A model generated the notes under the pieces. It was not told the DNA's origin. It made no database searches and saw only the letters and a program-made list of their open reading frames with translations. The translations under genes were made by a program, and so were the position numbers. Positions 62,971 to 64,000 of a stretch of DNA of 64,000 nt are shown piece after piece. The stretch is from Phormidium tenue FACHB-1050 (GTDB lineage: Bacteria > Cyanobacteriota > Cyanobacteriia > Pseudanabaenales > Pseudanabaenaceae): the NCBI RefSeq assembly GCF_014696925.1, contig NZ_JACJQY010000014.1:1-64000 (forward strand). Reading direction: 5' to 3'. Positions within the stretch are counted from its first letter, which is position 1, and each line of letters starts with the position of its first letter.

Positions 62971-64000
62971 ATGTTAGTGGGCAAAACTTTAAAGAATCGA
63001 TACAAAATCCTCTCAGTTCTTGGCAGTGGAGGTTTTGGTGATACCTACTTAGCGCAAGATATAGATTTGCCAAGTCATCCCACCTGTGTAGTTAAGCAAC
63101 TCAAGCCCAAAGACACGAATCCCAATGTTTTGCCGATCGCCAAAGGTTTATTTGATCGGGAAGCGGAATATCTATATAAATTGGGAAATGCTCATACCCA
63201 AATTCCGAAACTATTTGCCCATTTTGAAGAGAACAATGAGTTTTTTTTGGTGCAAGAATTTGTGGAAGGACATAGCCTTGCTGAAGAGATTCCCATCGGT
63301 CAGCGATTATCAGAGAGTGCTACGACTGCTCTATTAATAGAGATTTTAGAAGTTCTCGCCTTCGTCCATCAAAATAATATTATCCACCGTGATATCAAAC
63401 TCACCAACATTATGCGCCGTCGGCAAGATGGCAAAATCGTTCTCATTGACTTTGGTGCAGTTAAAGACATCAGTGCTTTAAAAACTGACTCCCAAGGTCA
63501 TACCGATGTTACCGTTAGCATTGGCTCCCCCGGATATATGCCTAGCGAGCAAGCAAGGGGTAAACCTCGACTTAGTAGTGATGTCTATGCTGTCGGGATG
63601 ATTGGTATTCAAGCACTTACAGGAATTGCTCCTGATAGTTTGCAAGAAGATGCTAATACAGGCGAGATTTTGTGGCGCGATCGCGCACAGGTCAGTAATG
63701 CTTTTGCCGAAGTACTCCAAAAAATGGTGTTTTCTCATTTCAGTCAGCGTTATAAATCGGCGATCGATGCTTTACATGCGATGCAATCTCTTGGAGCCAC
63801 TAATATTAATAATATTGCACCAACTGAAGCGATCGCTTATCCATTGTTCAGCTCAGATTCGTCACCAACTATAGTTACCAATACAGATGGAGCAACTGCA
63901 CCTGCATCTGCACCAACGACACCGCAACACCCTGTCACAACGCCCCATGTCACAGTCTCCACACCTAATCCAGCATTCTCAAAATTTCAACCCTTTCTAT
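62971..64000 (+). CDS. Serine/threonine protein kinase (partial, continues past window)
   Basis: About 343 codons from ATG at 62971 to the window end. The glycine loop LGSGGFGDTYLAQD, catalytic loop IIHRDIKLTNIM and DFGAVKDI are all present, and GSPGYMPSEQARGKPRLSSD is the activation segment, so it should be active. The last 50 visible residues are Pro/Thr/Ala-rich (APASAPTTPQHPVTTP), a linker probably to a further domain or membrane segment. The C-terminal architecture is beyond the window. Confidence 0.92.
   Translation, partial: MLVGKTLKNRYKILSVLGSGGFGDTYLAQDIDLPSHPTCVVKQLKPKDTNPNVLPIAKGLFDREAEYLYKLGNAHTQIPKLFAHFEENNEFFLVQEFVEGHSLAEEIPIGQRLSESATTALLIEILEVLAFVHQNNIIHRDIKLTNIMRRRQDGKIVLIDFGAVKDISALKTDSQGHTDVTVSIGSPGYMPSEQARGKPRLSSDVYAVGMIGIQALTGIAPDSLQEDANTGEILWRDRAQVSNAFAEVLQKMVFSHFSQRYKSAIDALHAMQSLGATNINNIAPTEAIAYPLFSSDSSPTIVTNTDGATAPASAPTTPQHPVTTPHVTVSTPNPAFSKFQPFL

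Overview
The window looks like chromosomal DNA of a filamentous, Pseudanabaena-like cyanobacterium. The evidence is the very high density of the HIP1 octamer GCGATCGC, cyanobacterium-typical genes (a CRR7-type NDH-1 factor, a DUF3067 protein, a lone PCP_red-domain protein, a CYP110-like P450, class IIIb cyclase, a pyrF-pyrE fusion), and intergenic regions crowded with long GC-centred palindromes. The genus is an inference; no rRNA or tRNA gene was seen. No CRISPR array was seen.

Layout. 1-2.8 kb: two broken ISAs1-family insertion sequences with a small MITE-like element between them. 2.9-12.6 kb: a secreted NTF2-like protein, the pyrimidine fusion PyrF-PyrE, an AMIN/M23 cell-wall hydrolase, an FHA-adenylate cyclase, an HlyD-type adaptor, MltA and a family-2 glycosyltransferase. 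13.1-16.1 kb: two receiver-kinase signalling proteins. 16.4-20.1 kb: PhzF-like protein, lipoprotein, dihydroorotase-like protein. 20.2-23.7 kb: an accessory island with an RHH protein plus RlaP-type nucleotidyltransferase, followed by a C5 methyltransferase and a PD-(D/E)XK endonuclease (restriction-modification). 23.7-32.5 kb: housekeeping genes (ScpB, CRR7, Era, EcfT, BolA, exonuclease III, phosphohexomutase). 32.7-35.3 kb: MarR regulator, extradiol dioxygenase and glutathionyl-hydroquinone reductase, a plausible quinone-defence group. 35.3-38.5 kb: ABC exporter and two membrane or secreted proteins. 38.7-45.1 kb: an ATPase, a TPR protein with a nearly identical 240-bp repeat, a P450 and a secreted CHAT protease-like protein. 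45.2-50.8 kb: PCP_red protein, MurQ, DUF3067, a large GAF sensor and an IS1595 deletion remnant. 50.9-58.2 kb: a cyanate/nitrogen region (TetR, cyanase, NrtABD/CynABD-type ABC transporter, acyl-CoA dehydrogenase-like enzyme, OsmC protein). 58.4-64 kb: DapF, a HIT protein, a GT39-like glycosyltransferase, a LapA-like protein, UbiX and the start of a Ser/Thr kinase cut by the window end.

The signals I rate highest are: (1) two perfect NtcA boxes (GTA-N8-TAC), each followed by a correctly spaced -10 box, one in front of the cyanate transporter operon and one in front of the OsmC/acyl-CoA dehydrogenase pair, tying these into one nitrogen regulon; (2) the ATPase + TPR pair with a recent 240-bp internal duplication, near a CHAT gene, which resembles a recognition/effector arrangement; (3) the RHH + RlaP nucleotidyltransferase pair next to restriction-modification genes; (4) several families of mobile-looking palindromes, whose arms keep pairing while their sequence changes and whose arms often contain the stop codons of neighbouring genes, in one case both stops of a convergent pair.
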